Positions 10,301 through 11,656 of a DNA stretch of 11,656 nt are shown in pieces; position 1 is the stretch's first letter; the number at the start of each line of letters is the position of its first letter. Source of the DNA: Irineochytrium annulatum (taxonomy: Eukaryota > Chytridiomycota > Chytridiomycetes > Chytridiales > Chytridiaceae). The notes below the pieces were generated by a model that saw only the letters and a list, made by a program, of their open reading frames with translations, ran no database searches and was not told the origin of the DNA. Made by a program: the position numbers and the translations under genes. Location of the stretch: NCBI GenBank assembly GCA_027600665.1, contig JADGJL010000956.1:1-11656 (forward strand), read 5' to 3'.

Positions 10301-11656
10301 TCGATCCAGCCTAACCACAAGCCCACCCTGTCAATAAAGCCGAGCACGCCGACGCACTCTAGCAAGCACGGCAGCCCGACCAGCAGCGGTAAAGCGCACG
10401 CGCCGACGAAGGCTTCATCGTCCCATAAGCCAACTTCGCCGACGCAAGGTACGAGCAAGCATAACGGCGGCTACTCCCACACTACGCCGGCGAAAGCGAC
10501 GTCGTCGCACAAGTCAGCGTCGCCGACGAAAAGCTCGACCAAGCACAACAGCGGCTCCTTCCATACGACCTCGACCAAGCATGGGTCGACTGCCTCGGGA
10601 AAGCCCACCACGACCAATACGCGTGGCGGGTACAAACCCTCGAGCTCGAGCCATGCCGGGACCAAACCTGCGAGCTCAATCCGCTCGTCCACTTCTGTGC
10701 CCTACAACTCGAAACCGACACGATCAACGTCCCGTTCGTCGACTCGCCGGGTTCACTCGACCCACTCGACGCACCCGAGCCACTCGACCCACTCGAGCCA
10801 TTCGAGGACGGTGCGCTCCTCGACTTCACGGTCAACATCTCGCGGCGCAAATCCGACGCACACGACATCCCATACCTCGACTCACACCGTAAGGCCTTCT
10901 GATTTTTAAAATGCGCGCTGCATATTTGAACAAAGCTTTTTGCAAATGTAGCCGACATACCACCACTCCACGACGGTGCACTCGTCATCGAAGCAGCCAA
11001 CATCTACTTCTGTTCATACCACAGTGCGCAGTACAATTACAACGGCCCATACCGGCCCGCCGCACACATCGTCTTCGCAGACGAGCCATGCAGTCGCTAA
11101 GGTAAAGGACTTCATTTCCAAAATTATCCTCATTAAACACATTTGCTCATGCACAGCCGACGGGATATCACCATACGACGGAGTCTACGACGCACTCGAC
11201 AGTCCACTCCACCAAGCGCACGAGTGCCAAGCCGACAACGTCCTCAACGATGCATTCAACGCACGCGGCGACCTCATCGGCAACGACCCACGCGACTGTG
11301 CATTCTTCCTTGCACTCAACAGCGACCTCGAGGCCGACACATTCTACGACAACCCGTAGCTCGACGGCTGCGCACTCGTCCTCATCGACTGCCCACTACA
11401 CCTCGAAGCCGACTTCGACGTCGGTCCACAGCTCGACGACCGTGCACTCGTCCTCTTCGACTAACCACTACACCTCGAAGCCGACTTCGACGTCGGTCCA
11501 CAGCTCGACGACCGTGCACTCGTCCTCATCGACTAACCACTACACCTCGAAGCCGACTTCGACGTCCGTCCACAGCTCGACGACCGTGCACACGTCCTCT
11601 TCGACTGCCCACTACACGTCGAAGCCGACTTCGACCTCCGTCCACAGCTCGACGAC
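7324..11656 (+). CDS. Secreted mucin-like, Pro/His/Lys/Ser/Thr-rich tandem-repeat protein (3' end off window)
   Basis: Exons: 7324-7411, 7469-7543, 7587-8089, 8156-10888, 10952-11101 and 11157 to the edge; introns of 57, 43, 66, 63 and 55 nt; 1349 residues in view. Residues 1-28 are a clear signal peptide (hydrophobic LAWWSAIACLIMMASSSFA). Residues 29-213 form a non-repetitive domain with four cysteines (36, 164, 191, 210) and one N-glycosylation site (NIT at 42). I do not recognise this domain. Dibasic sites follow (KR 214-215, RR 231-232). Next come a Pro/Ala-rich repeat region, KHDAPKQP-type repeats, a His/Glu/Asn-rich stretch, Ser/Thr/Lys/His repeats and a 24-aa Ser/Thr-rich array open to the edge. 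This layout suggests a cell-wall or extracellular glycoprotein with O-mannosylated stalks. Whether it ends in a GPI signal lies off the window. An in-frame TAA five codons upstream supports the start, which has A at -3. Confidence 0.8.
8349..8700 (+). repeat. 48-bp (16-codon) Pro/Ala-rich tandem repeats, degenerating downstream
   Basis: The unit APKPPAPAPAPHNPAP recurs exactly every 48 bp when anchored on CCGCAC at 8381, 8429, 8477 and 8525. Two longer, more diverged copies follow, anchored at 8576 and 8633. It lies in exon 4 of the secreted protein. The extended Pro-rich composition suggests a stiff spacer. Confidence 0.85.
8747..9217 (+). repeat. 72-bp (24-codon) tandem array A, KHDAPKQPTAPHHDAPKP unit
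   Basis: Six full units start at 8747, 8819, 8891, 8963, 9035 and 9107, and a 39-bp partial copy starts at 9179. Each unit encodes a Lys/His/Asp/Pro-rich 24-mer with about 10 prolines and 3 histidines. Copies differ mostly by scattered substitutions. Diverged KHxAPKP motifs go on to about 9900. The array corresponds to residues about 420-576. Confidence 0.92.
10076..10150 (+). repeat. 30-bp tandem repeat (SYEHGGSKHD) in the His-rich stretch
   Basis: Two 30-bp copies (10076-10105 and 10106-10135) differ at one base (GGCTCG versus GGATCG), and a third partial copy follows. The surrounding residues (about 9910-10170) are rich in His, Glu, Asn and Lys, unlike the Pro-rich part before and the Ser/Thr-rich part after. 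Confidence 0.85.
10418..10585 (+). repeat. Imperfect 84-bp (28-codon) Ser/Thr/Lys/His repeat, two copies
   Basis: SSHKPTSPT...SKHNGGYSHTT starts at 10418 and recurs as SSHKSASPT...TKHNSGSFHTT at 10502. This is a diverged two-copy repeat within exon 4, at the change from the charged/His-rich to the Ser/Thr-rich region. Confidence 0.7.
11358..11656 (+). repeat. 72-bp (24-codon) tandem array B, SSTTVHSSSST-HYTSKPTSTSVH unit, runs off the right edge
   Basis: Units start at 11358, 11430, 11502, 11574 and 11646 with an exact 72-bp period. Copies are nearly identical at DNA level (first copy most diverged), which suggests recent expansion or homogenisation. The encoded 24-mer is Ser/Thr-rich and a good candidate for O-mannosylation. 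The number of copies beyond the edge is unknown. Confidence 0.93.

Noticed and set aside
10889..10909. Stop codon at the end of the 912-codon frame as the true end of the secreted protein
   Set aside because: A GTAAGG donor at 10889 and an acceptor at 10951 join in phase to a Ser/Thr/His-rich exon of the same composition, which then continues through another intron into array B.

Overview
The window is nuclear DNA of a fungus. The genes are split by many very short introns (41-67 nt, nearly all GT...AG with CTAAC/CTGAC/CTCAC-like branch sites), the coding DNA is GC-rich, and the conserved genes include a TRAPP II subunit and an allantoicase. The intron density and size suggest a basidiomycete. 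That assignment is inference; no rRNA or other marker gene is present. Gene models were built by hand from conserved protein motifs plus splice signals, and every junction given keeps the reading frame.

Layout from left to right: (1) 1-1980, minus strand, the N-terminal ~600 residues of a Trs120/TRAPPC9-like TRAPP II subunit, five exons in view and cut by the left edge. (2) 1981-2115, a 135-bp divergent promoter. (3) 2116-3561, plus strand, a complete seven-exon allantoicase of 382 aa. (4) 3562-3734, a convergent 3' region. (5) 3735-6262, minus strand, a complete five-exon UvrD/Rep-type superfamily 1 helicase of 767 aa with all core motifs, a possible mitochondrial presequence and a probable GC-AG intron. 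(6) 6263-7323, a divergent intergenic region holding TAGATCG repeats and a likely 5'-UTR intron of the next gene. (7) 7324 to the right edge, plus strand, a large secreted, repeat-rich, mucin-like protein (at least 1349 aa in view). It has a signal peptide, a four-cysteine N-terminal domain I do not recognise, two dibasic sites, then Pro/Ala-, Lys/His-, His/Glu/Asn- and Ser/Thr-rich tandem repeats, the last array running off the right edge.

The first three genes are housekeeping or metabolic (vesicle traffic, purine-ureide nitrogen use, DNA/RNA unwinding) and do not form a pathway together. The part least like ordinary conserved sequence is the surface-protein gene. It carries several unrelated tandem arrays, two of them with the same 72-bp (24-codon) period. 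I saw no transposon, CRISPR array, rRNA, tRNA or multi-gene defence-like system.
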